64,000 bases of DNA, taken from NCBI GenBank assembly GCA_041874755.1, contig CP102611.1:3100001-3164000 (forward strand). The letters are read 5' to 3'. The first letter of the stretch is position 1; each line of letters begins with the position of its first letter. The DNA is from Chitinibacter sp. SCUT-21. Lineage in GTDB: Bacteria > Pseudomonadota > Gammaproteobacteria > Burkholderiales > Chitinibacteraceae. The notes beneath the pieces are model-generated. The model was given only the letters and a program-made list of their open reading frames with translations. It ran no database searches and was not told the origin of the DNA. This document shows positions 24,754-35,478 of this stretch, in pieces. The position numbers and the translations under genes are program-made.

Positions 24754-25218
24754 TTAAATCCAGCGCCGTACCTGCTGGCAATAGCGGGCAAAATCTGCGC
24801 CAAACAGCGCGTGCATGCTGCGCTCTTCAGGCTGAATTTGAAAACGATTTAAATACAGTACAAACAAGGGCAGCATGGCGAAGCTGGCCAAGTTGGCCAA
24901 CAGATCGGCCCAACCGATTAAAACCAGCAAAAAGCCGAGGTACATCGGGTTGCGCGAATAGCGGTACACGCCGCTGACGACCAATTCGCGCGCCGCATCG
25001 GGCGTGCGCGGGTTAAACGTCGTTTGCGCTTGGCGAAACGCCCAGCCGCCGGCCAGCACAATCGCAACGCCGAGCAAGATCAAACCAACGCCGAGCAGGC
25101 CATTGAGCGGCAATAGTAAATTCACTGCCGGCAAAGCCCATTTCAGCGCCGCCATCGCCAGCGCAAAAATCAACACCAGCACCATCGGCATGATTTTTAG
25201 TTCGAGTCGGCTAAGCAT
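24754..25218 (-). CDS. Isoprenylcysteine carboxyl methyltransferase-like membrane protein
   Basis: 154 residues with about four membrane helices. The C-terminal part carries the ICMT/PEMT-type signature (VVSGVYRYSRNPMYLGF and a later PEERSMHALFG), indicating SAM-dependent methyl transfer to a membrane-embedded substrate. Bacterial members usually have no known substrate. It is convergent with sseA and upstream of nothing obvious; no isoprenoid gene is near. Confidence 0.85.
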   Translation of the reverse strand: MLSRLELKIMPMVLVLIFALAMAALKWALPAVNLLLPLNGLLGVGLILLGVAIVLAGGWAFRQAQTTFNPRTPDAARELVVSGVYRYSRNPMYLGFLLVLIGWADLLANLASFAMLPLFVLYLNRFQIQPEERSMHALFGADFARYCQQVRRWI

Positions 25219-25254
25219 CGGCGATTTCTCCGTTCATTAGAATATTTTGGGCAA

Positions 25255-25287
25255 GAAAAAGCCCCACGTGCTCAGCAGTGTGGGGCT
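25255..25287 (-). terminator. Terminator after the YebC-type gene
   Basis: An 8-bp stem AGCCCCAC/GTGGGGCT with a 12-base loop, bordered by AAAAA on the plus strand, which reads as a T-run on the minus transcript. Confidence 0.8.
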
Positions 25288-25312
25288 GATGAAGCTATTT
25301 ACAAGCCGCAGA

Positions 25313-26044
25313 TCATTCTTCTTCGTCAAAAACCGCGGTGGTGTAAACGTTTTGCACGTCGTCGAGCGCTTCCATCATGTCGATCAGTTTTTGCATTTTG
25401 ATCGCATCGTCGCCAGTCAACTCGGTTTCGCCTTGTGGCTTCATCGTTGATTCGCCCATTTCGGCTTTGAAACCGGCCGCTTCCAGCGTTTCTTTGATCG
25501 TCACGAATTCGTATGGTGGCGTGATCACTTCGATCGAGCCGTCTTCATTTGTTGTCACGTCGTCTGCGCCAGCTTCGAGTGCCGCTTCCATCAACGCATC
25601 TTCGTCAGTGCCGGGTGCGAAAATCAAATAGCCGCAATGTTTAAACTGAAAGCTCACGCAACCGTCGGTGCCCATATTGCCGCCGTATTTGCTAAATACA
25701 TGGCGCACATCAGCCACGGTGCGGGTGCGGTTGTCAGTGAGGCAATCAACCATTACCGCTGCGCCGCCCAAGCCATAACCTTCATAACGTGTTTCGATGT
25801 AATCAACGCCGTCGAGCGAGCCGGTACCGCGTTTGATTGCGCTTTCGATATTGTCTTTTGGCATCGATTGCGCTTTGGCTTTATCAATCGCCAGACGCAG
25901 ACGTGGGTTCATCGTGACATCGCCGCCGCCCATTTTGGCCGCAACGGTGATTTCTTTGATCAGCTTGGTAAAAATCTGGCCGCGTTTGGCGTCCTGACGG
26001 CCTTTACGATGCTGAATATTTGCCCACTTGCTATGACCTGCCAT
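25313..26044 (-). CDS. yebC: YebC/PmpR family protein (TACO1-like)
   Basis: 243-residue member of the YebC/PmpR family. It starts [20 protein letters not shown], the universal family N-terminus, and keeps [20 protein letters not shown] and [19 protein letters not shown]. YebC proteins were called transcriptional regulators (PmpR) but are also linked to translation of difficult proline-rich stretches, like mitochondrial TACO1. ATG 26044 was chosen because it matches the conserved start; five upstream in-frame residues are not conserved. Confidence 0.95.
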   Translation of the reverse strand: MAGHSKWANIQHRKGRQDAKRGQIFTKLIKEITVAAKMGGGDVTMNPRLRLAIDKAKAQSMPKDNIESAIKRGTGSLDGVDYIETRYEGYGLGGAAVMVDCLTDNRTRTVADVRHVFSKYGGNMGTDGCVSFQFKHCGYLIFAPGTDEDALMEAALEAGADDVTTNEDGSIEVITPPYEFVTIKETLEAAGFKAEMGESTMKPQGETELTGDDAIKMQKLIDMMEALDDVQNVYTTAVFDEEE

Positions 26045-26189
26045 GCTGCACCCGTTCAATCTGGTTAATTTAATTGGGCGCTATTCTAGCATGAGCGCGG
26101 TGCGGCCAAAATATCGACGCATCAACGCAGATTCGATTTAGATTAAACCCCGCGCAAATTGTGGCTTGAAATACCGCCGTCCGGTGATT

Positions 26190-26849
26190 TTACTTTGCGC
26201 CAAACAGCACCGGCGCCTGACCTGCTCGCCATTGCGGGTATTTTTCCATGCACGCGTGCAAAAGCTCAGACGCGAGCCAATGCGATAACCACTGTTGTAA
26301 TTGAGGGCTGGCATGCTGCGCAAACGCCGCCGCGTCTACTGCGGCACATTGCCGAATAAAAGGCATGATCGCTAGATCGGCAAGTGAAACCTTATTGCTG
26401 AATAGGTGGGTATGCTTATCTAGATTAGCTTCAATATGACTTTTAAGCCAATACATGGCTTGGTATTGATGCTCGGCGAAGCTTAATTCTGGATGGCGCT
26501 CTGGATATTTATAGCGATCAAGTAAGGGTTTAAATTGTGTGTCGTGCAGTTTGATGAGTGCTAGTTGCGCCGCCAAGTTGTCTTGTAAGCAGCCCAGTGG
26601 GTCGCGATGTTCAAACGCCCAGCGCATGATGTCTAGGCTCTGATCGATGACTTCCCCCGTGGGCAATTGCAGCACTGGCACAGTGCCTTTGGCCGAGGTG
26701 TTCAATAGCTCTGCTGGTTTGTCGCGTAGTACCACTTCTCGTAACTCTACTGTGAGTCCACTTAAGCGGATCGCCAAACGTGCGCGCATCGCATACGGGC
26801 ACCGACGAAATGAATACAAAATGGGATGTGGCGGGATTGGTTCTGACAT
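26190..26849 (-). CDS. Glutathione S-transferase family protein
   Basis: 219 residues. N-terminal thioredoxin-like domain with a glutaredoxin-type active site (YSFRRCPYAMRARLAI, CPYA) and the glutathione-binding GTVPVLQL and IDQSLDIMRW segments; C-terminal helical domain with the N-capping LADLAIMPFIRQ. The Cys at the active site suggests a Cys-type GST with thiol-transferase or dehydroascorbate-type activity rather than conjugation. ATG 26849 was preferred over an upstream TTG. Confidence 0.88.
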   Translation of the reverse strand: MSEPIPPHPILYSFRRCPYAMRARLAIRLSGLTVELREVVLRDKPAELLNTSAKGTVPVLQLPTGEVIDQSLDIMRWAFEHRDPLGCLQDNLAAQLALIKLHDTQFKPLLDRYKYPERHPELSFAEHQYQAMYWLKSHIEANLDKHTHLFSNKVSLADLAIMPFIRQCAAVDAAAFAQHASPQLQQWLSHWLASELLHACMEKYPQWRAGQAPVLFGAK

Positions 26850-27030
26850 TTCGATACTCAAAAATACAAATAAATCAGGTGTTTAATGACAGTGTTTGCA
26901 AAGATTGTGTTGGTTTCTTGCATTTTAAATGGCATTGCTTCGCAGTCTTGCCTATAAACAGAAACGGCTCAAGCGCTTTTGTGCGTCGCGCCATCCGGTT
27001 ATGTATGACGTTTGTGATGAAGGGGGAAGT

Positions 27031-27396
27031 ATGGCAAAAAAAATTCTAGCGGTGGATGACTCAGCTTCCATACGGCAGATGGTCAGCTTCACTTTGCGCA
27101 GCGCGGGCTATGAAGTGGTTGAAGCCGTTGATGGCAATGCTGGGGTAACTCAGGCTAAAGCCGCACAAGTTGATTTAGTCCTTACCGATCAAAACATGCC
27201 CGGAATGGATGGCTTAACGCTGATTCGTACCTTGCGCGGCTTGCCGCAATATGCAGCAACACCGATTTTAATGCTAACCACAGAATCTAGCGATGCCATG
27301 AAGCAACAAGGCCGAGCAGTTGGAGCAACAGGTTGGCTCGTCAAACCGTTTGATCCGCAAAAGCTGCTTGAAGTGGTGCGCAAAGTCATCGGTTAG
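27031..27396 (+). CDS. cheY: Chemotaxis response regulator CheY
   Basis: 121-residue single receiver domain. Phospho-acceptor Asp53 (LTDQNMPGMDG), acidic pair DD at 9-10, TT at 83-84 and Lys105 (WLVKPF) are all present. Phospho-CheY binds the flagellar switch and changes rotation. ATG 27031 has a strong ribosome binding site (AGGGGGAAGT). It is first in a co-directional motility block with cheA 21 bases downstream. A second, adaptor-like CheY elsewhere cannot be excluded. Confidence 0.93.
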   Translation: MAKKILAVDDSASIRQMVSFTLRSAGYEVVEAVDGNAGVTQAKAAQVDLVLTDQNMPGMDGLTLIRTLRGLPQYAATPILMLTTESSDAMKQQGRAVGATGWLVKPFDPQKLLEVVRKVIG

Positions 27397-27417
27397 CCGC
27401 ATTGGCGAGGGGGAGTT

Positions 27418-29505
27418 ATGACAATCGATATGAGCCAATTTATTGCGGTTTTTTTTGATGAAGCCGCAGAGCACTTGGCAAATATGGAAGCCTTGTTGCT
27501 CAAATTGGATGTGACTTCACCAGATCCAGAAGACCTCAATGCTATTTTCCGTGCGGCTCATTCGATCAAAGGGGGGGCGGCTACTTTTGGATTTACTGAT
27601 CTAACTGAAGTAACGCATGTTTTAGAGAACCTGCTTGATCGGATTCGCAAAAATGAAATTGCACTCAAACCCGAAATGGTCGATGCCTTTTTACAATCGG
27701 GTGATGTGCTGCAAGCGATTTTGGCTTCTCATCGAGACAATAGCGATATTGATAGTGACGAAATTACCCGCATTACCGACATGTTAACTCGCCTGGTTGC
27801 CGACGAAACGGTCGCCGTGCCGAATGATTTGGCAGCGCTGACCATAGTAATTCAAGCTGGTGAAGATTTTGATTCGTCTTTATTAGCCAGTGAGTTAGCT
27901 CGTTTTGGTGAAGTGGATGACTACGAGCCAGGAGATGCGCTTAGCCCATGGCGCTACCGGATTAAAACGGATACCCCGCGGCAGAAAATACAGGATTCAA
28001 TTGCATTTTTAGTCGCACCAGAACGGGTATCGATCGAGAATTCAAGCGATGAATCCCCTGATTTTGGGTTCTTTATGCCGGAAATTGAACCCACGCCGCA
28101 AATTGATGTGGGTTTTGGTTTCTTTGAACCTTTAGCCCCCCCTGTGGAAACGTCGATTGCGGATGAAAACAAGGGGTATGGTTTTTTTACTCCCGTGCCT
28201 ATTGTTCCCCCTCCCCCCCAAAACGAGCCAGTTACCAATTCAGTACCCACAGAACCTACCACCGTGGCTCCTGTACGGTCTGCAAATGAGCGTGCTACTG
28301 ACAAAAATCCCGATAGCTCGATCCGAGTTAGCGTGGAGAAAGTGGATCAATTATTGAATTTGGTCGGTGAATTAGTCATTACCCAATCGATGCTGGCGCA
28401 AAATGCCCTGCAGCTTGATCCTGTCCTGCATGAAAAATTATTAAGTGGTGTTGCTCAGCTTGAGCGTAATACGCGCGAATTGCAAGAGTCGGTAATGTCA
28501 ATTCGCATGATGCCAATTTCCTTTGTATTTAATCGCTATCCCCGTTTAGTGCGTGATTTGGCGGGTAAATTAGGAAAAAAAGTTGAATTACGAATGATTG
28601 GTGAAAATACCGAGTTGGATAAAGGATTTATTGAAAAACTTAGCGATCCATTAACTCACTTGGTCAGAAATAGTTTAGATCATGGCATAGAAATGCCGGA
28701 GACGCGCCTCGCTCGCAATAAACAAGAGCAGGGTACTTTAACGCTCAAAGCCTTTCATCAGGGCGGCAATATTGTGATCGAGGTCAGTGATGATGGTGCT
28801 GGCTTAAGTCGCGAACGAATCTTAAATAAAGCTAAAGAACGCGGCATGAATGTTAGCGACAATATGTCGGATAACGAAGTATGGATGTTGATTTTTGAAG
28901 CAGGCTTTTCAACTGCAGCCGAAATTACCGACGTTTCTGGTCGTGGAGTCGGTATGGATGTAGTGAGAAAAAATATCCAAGCAATGGGTGGCCGAGTAGA
29001 AATTCAGTCAATGACTGGCGTTGGTTCAACCATGAGTATTCGTTTACCACTGACATTGGCGATCTTGGATGGCATGTCAATTTCTGCCTCAAATGAACTC
29101 TATATTATTCCATTAACCTTCATTATTGAATCATTGCAGCCTAGGACTACAGAAATAAAACCGCTGGCTGGGCGTGGCAACGTTATTAACGTTCGAGGAG
29201 AATATCTTCCTCTGATTGCGCTTTATGACATATTCAATTTGCCAACAAAAATTAGATCATTTGAAGAAGGTTTAGTCATTATCTTAGAGGCTGAAGGTCA
29301 GAAGGTCGCTTTATTTGTCGATGATTTATTAGGGCAGCATCAAGTGGTAGTAAAAAATCTAGAGACTAATTATCGTCGAGTTAATGGCGTGGCCGGGGCA
29401 ACAATAATGGGTGATGGCCATGTGGCATTTATTTTAGATGTGGCCGCCTTGGTAAAAATGGCACAACACATTTCATCTTCAGATATCGCCAAAGTGGCTG
29501 CGTAG
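27418..29505 (+). CDS. cheA: Chemotaxis histidine kinase CheA
   Basis: 695-residue kinase that reads receptor arrays and phosphorylates CheY and CheB. Domains: HPt (about 1-105) with phospho-accepting His48 in AAHSIKGGA; a variable region (about 135-300) that includes three GFF-type repeats (FGFFMP, FGFFEP, YGFFTP) and a proline tract; dimerisation (about 300-365); HATPase (about 370-555) with [18 protein letters not shown] and GRGVGMDVV; and a CheW-like domain (about 560-690). The variable region is where CheY/CheB docking normally occurs. GAGGGGGAGTT precedes the ATG; cheW follows after eight bases. Confidence 0.97.
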   Translation: MTIDMSQFIAVFFDEAAEHLANMEALLLKLDVTSPDPEDLNAIFRAAHSIKGGAATFGFTDLTEVTHVLENLLDRIRKNEIALKPEMVDAFLQSGDVLQAILASHRDNSDIDSDEITRITDMLTRLVADETVAVPNDLAALTIVIQAGEDFDSSLLASELARFGEVDDYEPGDALSPWRYRIKTDTPRQKIQDSIAFLVAPERVSIENSSDESPDFGFFMPEIEPTPQIDVGFGFFEPLAPPVETSIADENKGYGFFTPVPIVPPPPQNEPVTNSVPTEPTTVAPVRSANERATDKNPDSSIRVSVEKVDQLLNLVGELVITQSMLAQNALQLDPVLHEKLLSGVAQLERNTRELQESVMSIRMMPISFVFNRYPRLVRDLAGKLGKKVELRMIGENTELDKGFIEKLSDPLTHLVRNSLDHGIEMPETRLARNKQEQGTLTLKAFHQGGNIVIEVSDDGAGLSRERILNKAKERGMNVSDNMSDNEVWMLIFEAGFSTAAEITDVSGRGVGMDVVRKNIQAMGGRVEIQSMTGVGSTMSIRLPLTLAILDGMSISASNELYIIPLTFIIESLQPRTTEIKPLAGRGNVINVRGEYLPLIALYDIFNLPTKIRSFEEGLVIILEAEGQKVALFVDDLLGQHQVVVKNLETNYRRVNGVAGATIMGDGHVAFILDVAALVKMAQHISSSDIAKVAA

Positions 29506-29513
29506 GAGGTTAT

Positions 29514-29993
29514 ATGGACCAAATAGTAAAAGATGAAGAAGTGAACCGTGAGTTATTGGTTTTTGCTTTGGGTAAAGAAGAATACGGTATTGATATACTC
29601 AAAGTCCAAGAGATTCGTGGTTACGATGCGGTAACTAGTATCGCCAATTCGCCAAATTTTATTAAAGGTGTGATCAATCTACGCGGCAATATTGTACCCA
29701 TTGTGGATTTAAGAATTAAATTTAATATTGGAAACCCAACGTATGATCAATTCACCGTAGTAATTATTTTAAATGTGGCGCAAAGAACATTAGGCATTGT
29801 CGTCGATGGGGTATCGGATGTGATGACGTTGGCTACCGATCAATTACGCAGTGCTCCTGAGTTCGGTGCGGCATTGGACACCGCTTATATCTTAGGGTTA
29901 GGTACGGTTGACGAAAGAATGATTATTTTGGTCGATATTGAGAAACTCATGACAAGTGCCGATATGGCACTGGTTGAAGCGGTTGCTGCATAA
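29514..29993 (+). CDS. cheW: Chemotaxis coupling protein CheW
   Basis: 159-residue SH3-like adaptor linking CheA to chemoreceptors. Recognised from [44 protein letters not shown] and [16 protein letters not shown] precedes the ATG. It lies between cheA and a chemoreceptor gene with 8- and 10-base gaps, so all three are co-transcribed. Confidence 0.97.
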   Translation: MDQIVKDEEVNRELLVFALGKEEYGIDILKVQEIRGYDAVTSIANSPNFIKGVINLRGNIVPIVDLRIKFNIGNPTYDQFTVVIILNVAQRTLGIVVDGVSDVMTLATDQLRSAPEFGAALDTAYILGLGTVDERMIILVDIEKLMTSADMALVEAVAA

Positions 29994-30003
29994 GGAGAAA
30001 AAC

Positions 30004-32781
30004 ATGGAGAACATGACATTAAATCGCCGCCTTAGCCTTGGGATCGGTGTGCTAGTTTTAGTCATCATTATTTTAGCGGCGGTATCCTATCGCGCAGCTA
30101 CGGCAACCTCAGCGGATATGAAAGATCTGACTGAAGATCATTTACCTCATTTAGTTAAAACGCAAGAAATCATTAATGATGCCAATACGATTGCGCGTTC
30201 TTTGCGCAATATGCAAATATTGGGTAATAGCACGCCTGAGGATAAAGCCAAATCGGATGAAGAATGGGCTAGGGTTTTGGCTACACGAGCAAATATTGGT
30301 AAAACAGTAGAAGAAATTGAAAACCAGGCAAAAAGCATTAATGATGCCGAAGCGCTTGATTATATTAATAAGGTTAAAGAGAAGCGTTCGGCCTTTGTTG
30401 CTGCGCAAGAGAAATTTAAATCCTTGTTTGACTCAGGTAATGTTGCAGAGAGCCGTAGTTTTGTCATGGGCGAGTTACGTGATTCGTTTAATGCATATCG
30501 CGATGTGATCCTGGATTTTGGCAAACAAGAACAAGAAGGTGCTTTAGCTAGCGCGAAAGATTTGGAAGAATCCGCAGAGACCTTAAAAAACCAAATTATT
30601 GTCACTTCCATCATTGGTCTCATCATCGCTATAGCTATTGGCACATTATTGGTTCGTCGCCTGCGTCGCCAATTAGGTGCGGACCTTGAGTATGTTCAAG
30701 TTCAAGTTAATAAAATTGCGGACGGTGATTTAAGCCAAGATTTGAATGTAGCGGGTGTGGCAGAGTCGAGTCTGCTAGCTCAAATTCGTACTTTGCAATT
30801 GAAATTACGAGACTCCGCGAAAATGGCGGCTGATAACGCCCGAGTTAAAACGGCGCTGGATTCTGTTTCAACCAGTGTGATGATCTCCGATGCAGATCGT
30901 AATATTATTTACTGTAATCGAGCAGTAGAAAAACTTTTGCAAAATGCCGAAGCAGATATTCGCAAAGATTTGCCACAATTTAATGCGCGCAATGTGATTG
31001 GTGTGAATATTGATAGCTTCCACAAAAACCCAAGCCATCAACGCAGCATGCTTGACCGCCTGAATGGTGAGCATCGCACTAGCATTGTGGTTGGCGGACG
31101 CACCTTTGCCTTAATTGTTAACCCCGTAATGAATGAGAAAAATGGCCGCGAAGGTTATGTCGTTGAATGGCTAGACCGTACTGAAGCTATTGAAGCTGAA
31201 AATCGTGAACGCAAAATGGCCGAAGAGAATGCACGGATCTTGGGTGCGCTGGAAGCCACTTCGACCAACGTCATGCTGGCAGATGAAAATCGCAATATTG
31301 TGTATATGAACAAGGCTGTGACCGCGATGCTGTCTCGGGTTGAGCCTGAACTCAGAAAAGTGCTCCCCAACTTTAATGTCAGCAAATTGATTGGTACCAA
31401 TATGGATGGCTTCCATCGTAACCCAAGCCATCAGTCTACTTTGTTGGCCAACTTGACCAATACTTATCGTTCACAAATTACCGTTGCCGGCCAAACATTC
31501 TTATTGATTGCTAATCCGGTATTTGATCATGCCGGAAAACGTTTAGGGTCGGTGGTTGAATGGGTGGATCGTACGGCAGAAGTGGCGATTGAAAATGAAG
31601 TAAGTACCCTGGTTGAAGCCGCTGTTAATGGTGATTTCTCGCGCCGCCTCAGTTCGGCAGGGAAAGAGGGCTTTATGCTCAAGCTAGCTGAAGGCATGAA
31701 TCAAATGCTCAGCTCGAGCGAGGCCGGGATGAGTGATGTGGCCCGTGTTCTTGGTGCTCTTGCCCAAGGTGATTTAACGCAAAAAATCAGCGCTGATTAT
31801 CGTGGCTTACTGGGGCAATTGAAAGACGACTGCAATATGACTTGTGATCGTTTGGCTGAAATTGTCACCAACATTCAAGAAGCAGCATCGACCATTAATG
31901 TGGCCTCGCAAGAAATTGCTGCTGGTAATAGTAATTTGTCTAGTCGCACGGAACAGCAAGCCGCAAGCTTGGAAGAAACTGCATCAAGTATGGAAGAGCT
32001 GACTGGGACTGTGAAGCAAAACGCCGAAAATGCGCGACAAGCCAATCAGCTGGCGATTGGCGCCTCCGATATTGCGGTTAAAGGTGGTGAGGTCGTTGGC
32101 CAAGTCGTTTCAACGATGTCCGATATCAATGATTCTGCGAAGAAAATTGTCGATATTATTTCGGTGATAGATGGAATTGCCTTCCAAACCAATATCTTGG
32201 CGCTCAATGCTGCAGTTGAGGCGGCGCGAGCAGGTGAGCAGGGGCGTGGTTTTGCGGTTGTTGCTTCCGAAGTTCGTAATTTAGCGCAACGCTCTGCCGG
32301 TGCAGCAAAAGAGATCAAAAATCTGATTGGTGACTCAGTCGTTAAAGTGGAAGCGGGTTCTAAATTAGTCGATCAGGCTGGCCATACCATGCAGGATGTG
32401 GTGAGTGCGGTACGGCGCGTCACCGATATCATGAGCGAAATTTCTGCCGCATCGAACGAACAAAGCGCAGGGATTGAGCAGGTCAATCAAGCCATTACAC
32501 ACATGGATGAAAATACGCAACAAAATGCGGCCTTGGTTGAAGAGGCGGCAGCTGCGGCAGAAAGCCTAGAGGATCAAGCGAATAATCTGACGCAAACTGT
32601 TGGTATTTTCAAATTGCTTGGTGGAAAAATGCTGAATACGCAATCGAGTAAACGAGCCCCCACTGCAGCAAGTGTGCCGAGCAGAGTGATTGCTGCCGCC
32701 GCTAAACCTGTTACCGCTAAGGCTGCAAACCGAAATGTGCCTAATTTAGGAGGCGCTGATGATGATTGGGAGGAGTTTTAA
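30004..32781 (+). CDS. Chemoreceptor with four-helix sensor and two PAS repeats
   Basis: 925-residue methyl-accepting protein. Order: TM1 (about 12-30), periplasmic four-helix-bundle-type domain (about 35-190), TM2 (about 195-217), HAMP-like segment, two tandem PAS repeats (about 285-390 and 405-515), a second HAMP-like region, and a signalling domain with the tip [20 protein letters not shown]. The repeats share [16 protein letters not shown]. The C-terminus ends in DDDWEEF, matching the CheR/CheB-binding pentapeptide (xWxxF). AAGGAG precedes the ATG. Being inside the che operon suggests a main receptor, with both an external and a cytoplasmic signal input. Confidence 0.93.
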   Translation: MENMTLNRRLSLGIGVLVLVIIILAAVSYRAATATSADMKDLTEDHLPHLVKTQEIINDANTIARSLRNMQILGNSTPEDKAKSDEEWARVLATRANIGKTVEEIENQAKSINDAEALDYINKVKEKRSAFVAAQEKFKSLFDSGNVAESRSFVMGELRDSFNAYRDVILDFGKQEQEGALASAKDLEESAETLKNQIIVTSIIGLIIAIAIGTLLVRRLRRQLGADLEYVQVQVNKIADGDLSQDLNVAGVAESSLLAQIRTLQLKLRDSAKMAADNARVKTALDSVSTSVMISDADRNIIYCNRAVEKLLQNAEADIRKDLPQFNARNVIGVNIDSFHKNPSHQRSMLDRLNGEHRTSIVVGGRTFALIVNPVMNEKNGREGYVVEWLDRTEAIEAENRERKMAEENARILGALEATSTNVMLADENRNIVYMNKAVTAMLSRVEPELRKVLPNFNVSKLIGTNMDGFHRNPSHQSTLLANLTNTYRSQITVAGQTFLLIANPVFDHAGKRLGSVVEWVDRTAEVAIENEVSTLVEAAVNGDFSRRLSSAGKEGFMLKLAEGMNQMLSSSEAGMSDVARVLGALAQGDLTQKISADYRGLLGQLKDDCNMTCDRLAEIVTNIQEAASTINVASQEIAAGNSNLSSRTEQQAASLEETASSMEELTGTVKQNAENARQANQLAIGASDIAVKGGEVVGQVVSTMSDINDSAKKIVDIISVIDGIAFQTNILALNAAVEAARAGEQGRGFAVVASEVRNLAQRSAGAAKEIKNLIGDSVVKVEAGSKLVDQAGHTMQDVVSAVRRVTDIMSEISAASNEQSAGIEQVNQAITHMDENTQQNAALVEEAAAAAESLEDQANNLTQTVGIFKLLGGKMLNTQSSKRAPTAASVPSRVIAAAAKPVTAKAANRNVPNLGGADDDWEEF

Positions 32782-32819
32782 TCCCGCTCGCTCCTGATGA
32801 TGATGTTCTGCTTTAGGTC

Positions 32820-32846
32820 AAAGAGGGGCTCTAAGCCCCTCTTTTT
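32820..32846 (+). terminator. Terminator inside the che block, after the receptor gene
   Basis: An 11-bp stem AAAGAGGGGCT/AGCCCCTCTTT with a CTA loop, then TT. It separates cheY-A-W-mcp from cheR onwards and could reduce readthrough. Confidence 0.8.
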
Positions 32847-32894
32847 ACTCGCAAGTTTTAAGCTCCAATTTGCTAAGGCCCGACGGTTGACGTT

Positions 32895-33743
32895 ATGCAA
32901 AATGATCATGAATTTAATTACACCAAAGCCGATTTTGCAAAAGTGGTCGATTTAATTTATCGACGAGCTGGTATTCGTCTCAATGAAAGCAAGCAGCAGA
33001 TGGTGTATAGCCGCCTAGCTAGGAGGTTGCGTGCTTTACAGTATGATACCTTCTCTGGGTATTTGCGCTGGCTTGAACAAAATCCCGATTCAGAGGAATG
33101 GCAACAGTTTATCAATGCCCTAACCACTAATTTGACCTCTTTTTTTAGAGAGTCACACCACTTTGATTTATTGGCTGAGCAAATGCAAAGAAGTGCATCG
33201 CACCCATTTCGTATTTGGTGCGCGGCTTCATCTACGGGTGAAGAGCCCTATTCATTGGCAATGACGGCAATTGAGGCCTTTAATTTAGCCAAGCCCCCTG
33301 TAGAGATTATTGCTTCAGATTTAGATACCAATGTTCTTAGAACAGCTGCGCAGGGTATTTATTCGATTGATAAGTTGGAAAAATTGTCGCTGGAGCGTAA
33401 ACGTAACTTTTTTCTGAAGGGAAACAAAAATAATGCGGGCAAGGTTATGGCAAAAAAAGCCCTGCGTGACTTGCTCGAATTTCAACAAATTAATTTGCTA
33501 GATGATCGCTGGCCTTTATCTGGTAAATTTGATGCCGTTTTTTGCCGAAATGTAATGATTTATTTTGATCAGGCAACGCAAAAAATAATTTTAGAGAAAA
33601 TTGGTCGATTATTAAAAGAAGATGGGTTGTTGTACGTTGGTCATTCAGAGAATCTACATTTTATGTCTGATTATTATCGATCGTTTGGAAAAACGACCTA
33701 TCAACTTTCAGATAAGGCCAAAGCAATATGGAGTAAACCCTAA
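32895..33743 (+). CDS. cheR: Chemoreceptor methyltransferase CheR
   Basis: 282-residue SAM-dependent methyltransferase that methylates glutamates of chemoreceptors for adaptation. N-terminal helical domain (about 10-80), then the SAM-binding fold with RIWCAASSTGEEPYSLAM, a conserved acidic residue in IIASDLDTNVL, and FDAVFCRNVMIYFD. It can anchor to the WEEF tail of the upstream receptor. Its stop overlaps the cheD start (TAATG). No strong ribosome binding site is seen. Confidence 0.96.
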   Translation: MQNDHEFNYTKADFAKVVDLIYRRAGIRLNESKQQMVYSRLARRLRALQYDTFSGYLRWLEQNPDSEEWQQFINALTTNLTSFFRESHHFDLLAEQMQRSASHPFRIWCAASSTGEEPYSLAMTAIEAFNLAKPPVEIIASDLDTNVLRTAAQGIYSIDKLEKLSLERKRNFFLKGNKNNAGKVMAKKALRDLLEFQQINLLDDRWPLSGKFDAVFCRNVMIYFDQATQKIILEKIGRLLKEDGLLYVGHSENLHFMSDYYRSFGKTTYQLSDKAKAIWSKP

Positions 33744-34357
33744 TGTCAATTTCTGATTATGAAGAGGTGTTAGCTCCAACGATTTACTATGACAAAAATT
33801 TCTCGATCGAGGCGGCAAAAATATTGCCCGGTGAATATTATGTGACGGGTAGAGAGATGGTTTTGGTGACTGTCTTAGGTTCATGTGTGGCTGCTTGCGT
33901 GCGAGATGCTGTAACAGGTATCGGAGGAATGAATCATTTTATGCTGCCAGAATCACAGGAAGACATGGCGACGGTTAATGGTTTGTCGACCCGATATGGA
34001 ACCTATGCAATGGAAGTGCTAATCAATCAACTTCTAAAACAAGGTGCAAAGAAAAATAGGTTGGAAGCTAAGGTTTTTGGTGGTGGCAATGTATTGCGTG
34101 GTTTTACGGTCTCGAATGTGGGCTTGAGAAATGTTGAGTTTGTGAAAACCTTTCTATCCATAGAGCAAATTCCGATTGTGGCAGAAGATTTACTCGATAT
34201 TTTTCCACGAAAAGTTTATTTTTTTCCTAAAAATGGTCGTGTTTTAGTTAAAAAATTAAAATCAGTTCACAATAATACGATTGTTGAGCGTGAAAAAGTG
34301 TATGGCTCACGTCTTAGCCATATGGATAAGGGTGGAGACATCGAGTTGTTTAACTGA
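33743..34357 (+). CDS. cheD: Chemoreceptor glutamine deamidase CheD
   Basis: 204-residue CheD, which deamidates receptor glutamines and tunes adaptation. The catalytic Cys lies in [14 protein letters not shown] and the His in [11 protein letters not shown]. The gene's ATG overlaps the cheR stop. CheD without CheC nearby suggests the simpler proteobacterial arrangement. Confidence 0.95.
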   Translation: MSISDYEEVLAPTIYYDKNFSIEAAKILPGEYYVTGREMVLVTVLGSCVAACVRDAVTGIGGMNHFMLPESQEDMATVNGLSTRYGTYAMEVLINQLLKQGAKKNRLEAKVFGGGNVLRGFTVSNVGLRNVEFVKTFLSIEQIPIVAEDLLDIFPRKVYFFPKNGRVLVKKLKSVHNNTIVEREKVYGSRLSHMDKGGDIELFN

Positions 34358-34380
34358 TTTGGCGCATGAGGTTGATAAAA

Positions 34381-35469
34381 ATGCCTAAGATAAAGGTAGT
34401 GGTGGTAGATGACTCGGCCCTGATCAGGTCGTTACTGAAAGAAGTGATCGATAAAGCGGGTGATATGGAGTGCGTAGCAACTGCGCCAGATCCATTAGTT
34501 GCTCGGGAGCTGATACGTGAACTAAATCCAGACGTAATCACCTTAGATGTTGAAATGCCCAAAATGGACGGACTCGATTTTTTGGCCCGCTTAATGCGTC
34601 TGAAGCCAACTCCCGTATTGATGATTTCTTCATTGACCGAGCAAGGCTCCGAAGTTGCGTTGCGAGCACTTGAGCTTGGTGCAGTTGATTTTATTGCAAA
34701 GCCAAAAATGAATATTGCGAGTAAAATCGAGGAATATTCTGAAGAGATTCGCGATAAAATTCGAATGGCGTCAAAAGCAAAAGTAAGAAGTATGGTTCGT
34801 GAACCGATTGCGCCAGTGGCACCTAGCAATACTGCGGATGCGGTTCTACCTAAAGTGTCTCGACCACTATTAAAATCAGAGAAATTAATTATCGTTGGCT
34901 CATCTACCGGTGGGACTGAAGCATTGAAAGAGTTTTTGATGCCGATTCCTCCTGATGCTCCGGCTATTTTGATTGCGCAACATATGCCTGAGTCGTTTAC
35001 CAAATCATTTGCTAATCGTCTTGATTCGTTATGCAGAATATCTGTGAAAGAAGCTGAGCATGGCGAACGAATTTTGCCTGGGCATGCGTATATTGCGCCT
35101 GGTCATTCGCATCTTTTACTGGGTGTGTCTGGGGCCAACTATATTTGTGAGTTATCACAAGCGCCACCTGTGAATCGACATCGCCCTTCGGTTGATGTTC
35201 TTTTCCGTTCAGCTGCGAACATCGCGGGACGGAATGCTGTTGGTGTAATTCTAACCGGCATGGGTAAAGATGGTGCTCAAGGTATGTTAGAAATGCACCA
35301 AGCAGGAGCGCATAATTTTGCTCAAGATGAAGCAAGTTGCGTTGTGTTTGGGATGCCTAAGGAAGCCATTGCTGTTGGTGGTGTTCATGAAGTGGTGTCT
35401 CTAAAAGACATGACGCAGAAGGTCATGAATTGGATTGCTAATAATAGTAGCCGTGCGTTGCGGATTTAA
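34381..35469 (+). CDS. cheB: Chemotaxis methylesterase CheB
   Basis: 362 residues. N-terminal receiver (about 1-125) with phospho-accepting Asp56 ([10 protein letters not shown]), a linker, and a C-terminal methylesterase/amidase (about 165-360) with catalytic Ser in [11 protein letters not shown], His in IAQHMPE and Asp in GMGKDGA. It removes receptor methyl groups after phosphorylation by CheA. ATG 34381 matches the conserved [12 protein letters not shown] start; another in-frame ATG lies 15 bases upstream. Confidence 0.96.
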   Translation: MPKIKVVVVDDSALIRSLLKEVIDKAGDMECVATAPDPLVARELIRELNPDVITLDVEMPKMDGLDFLARLMRLKPTPVLMISSLTEQGSEVALRALELGAVDFIAKPKMNIASKIEEYSEEIRDKIRMASKAKVRSMVREPIAPVAPSNTADAVLPKVSRPLLKSEKLIIVGSSTGGTEALKEFLMPIPPDAPAILIAQHMPESFTKSFANRLDSLCRISVKEAEHGERILPGHAYIAPGHSHLLLGVSGANYICELSQAPPVNRHRPSVDVLFRSAANIAGRNAVGVILTGMGKDGAQGMLEMHQAGAHNFAQDEASCVVFGMPKEAIAVGGVHEVVSLKDMTQKVMNWIANNSSRALRI

Positions 35470-35478
35470 AGGGTTTAC

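Noticed and set aside
26950..26957. GCCTATAA before cheY, close to the sigma-28 -10 element
   Set aside because: No TAAA-type -35 sits at the required 15-base spacing; the nearest is 20 bases away.
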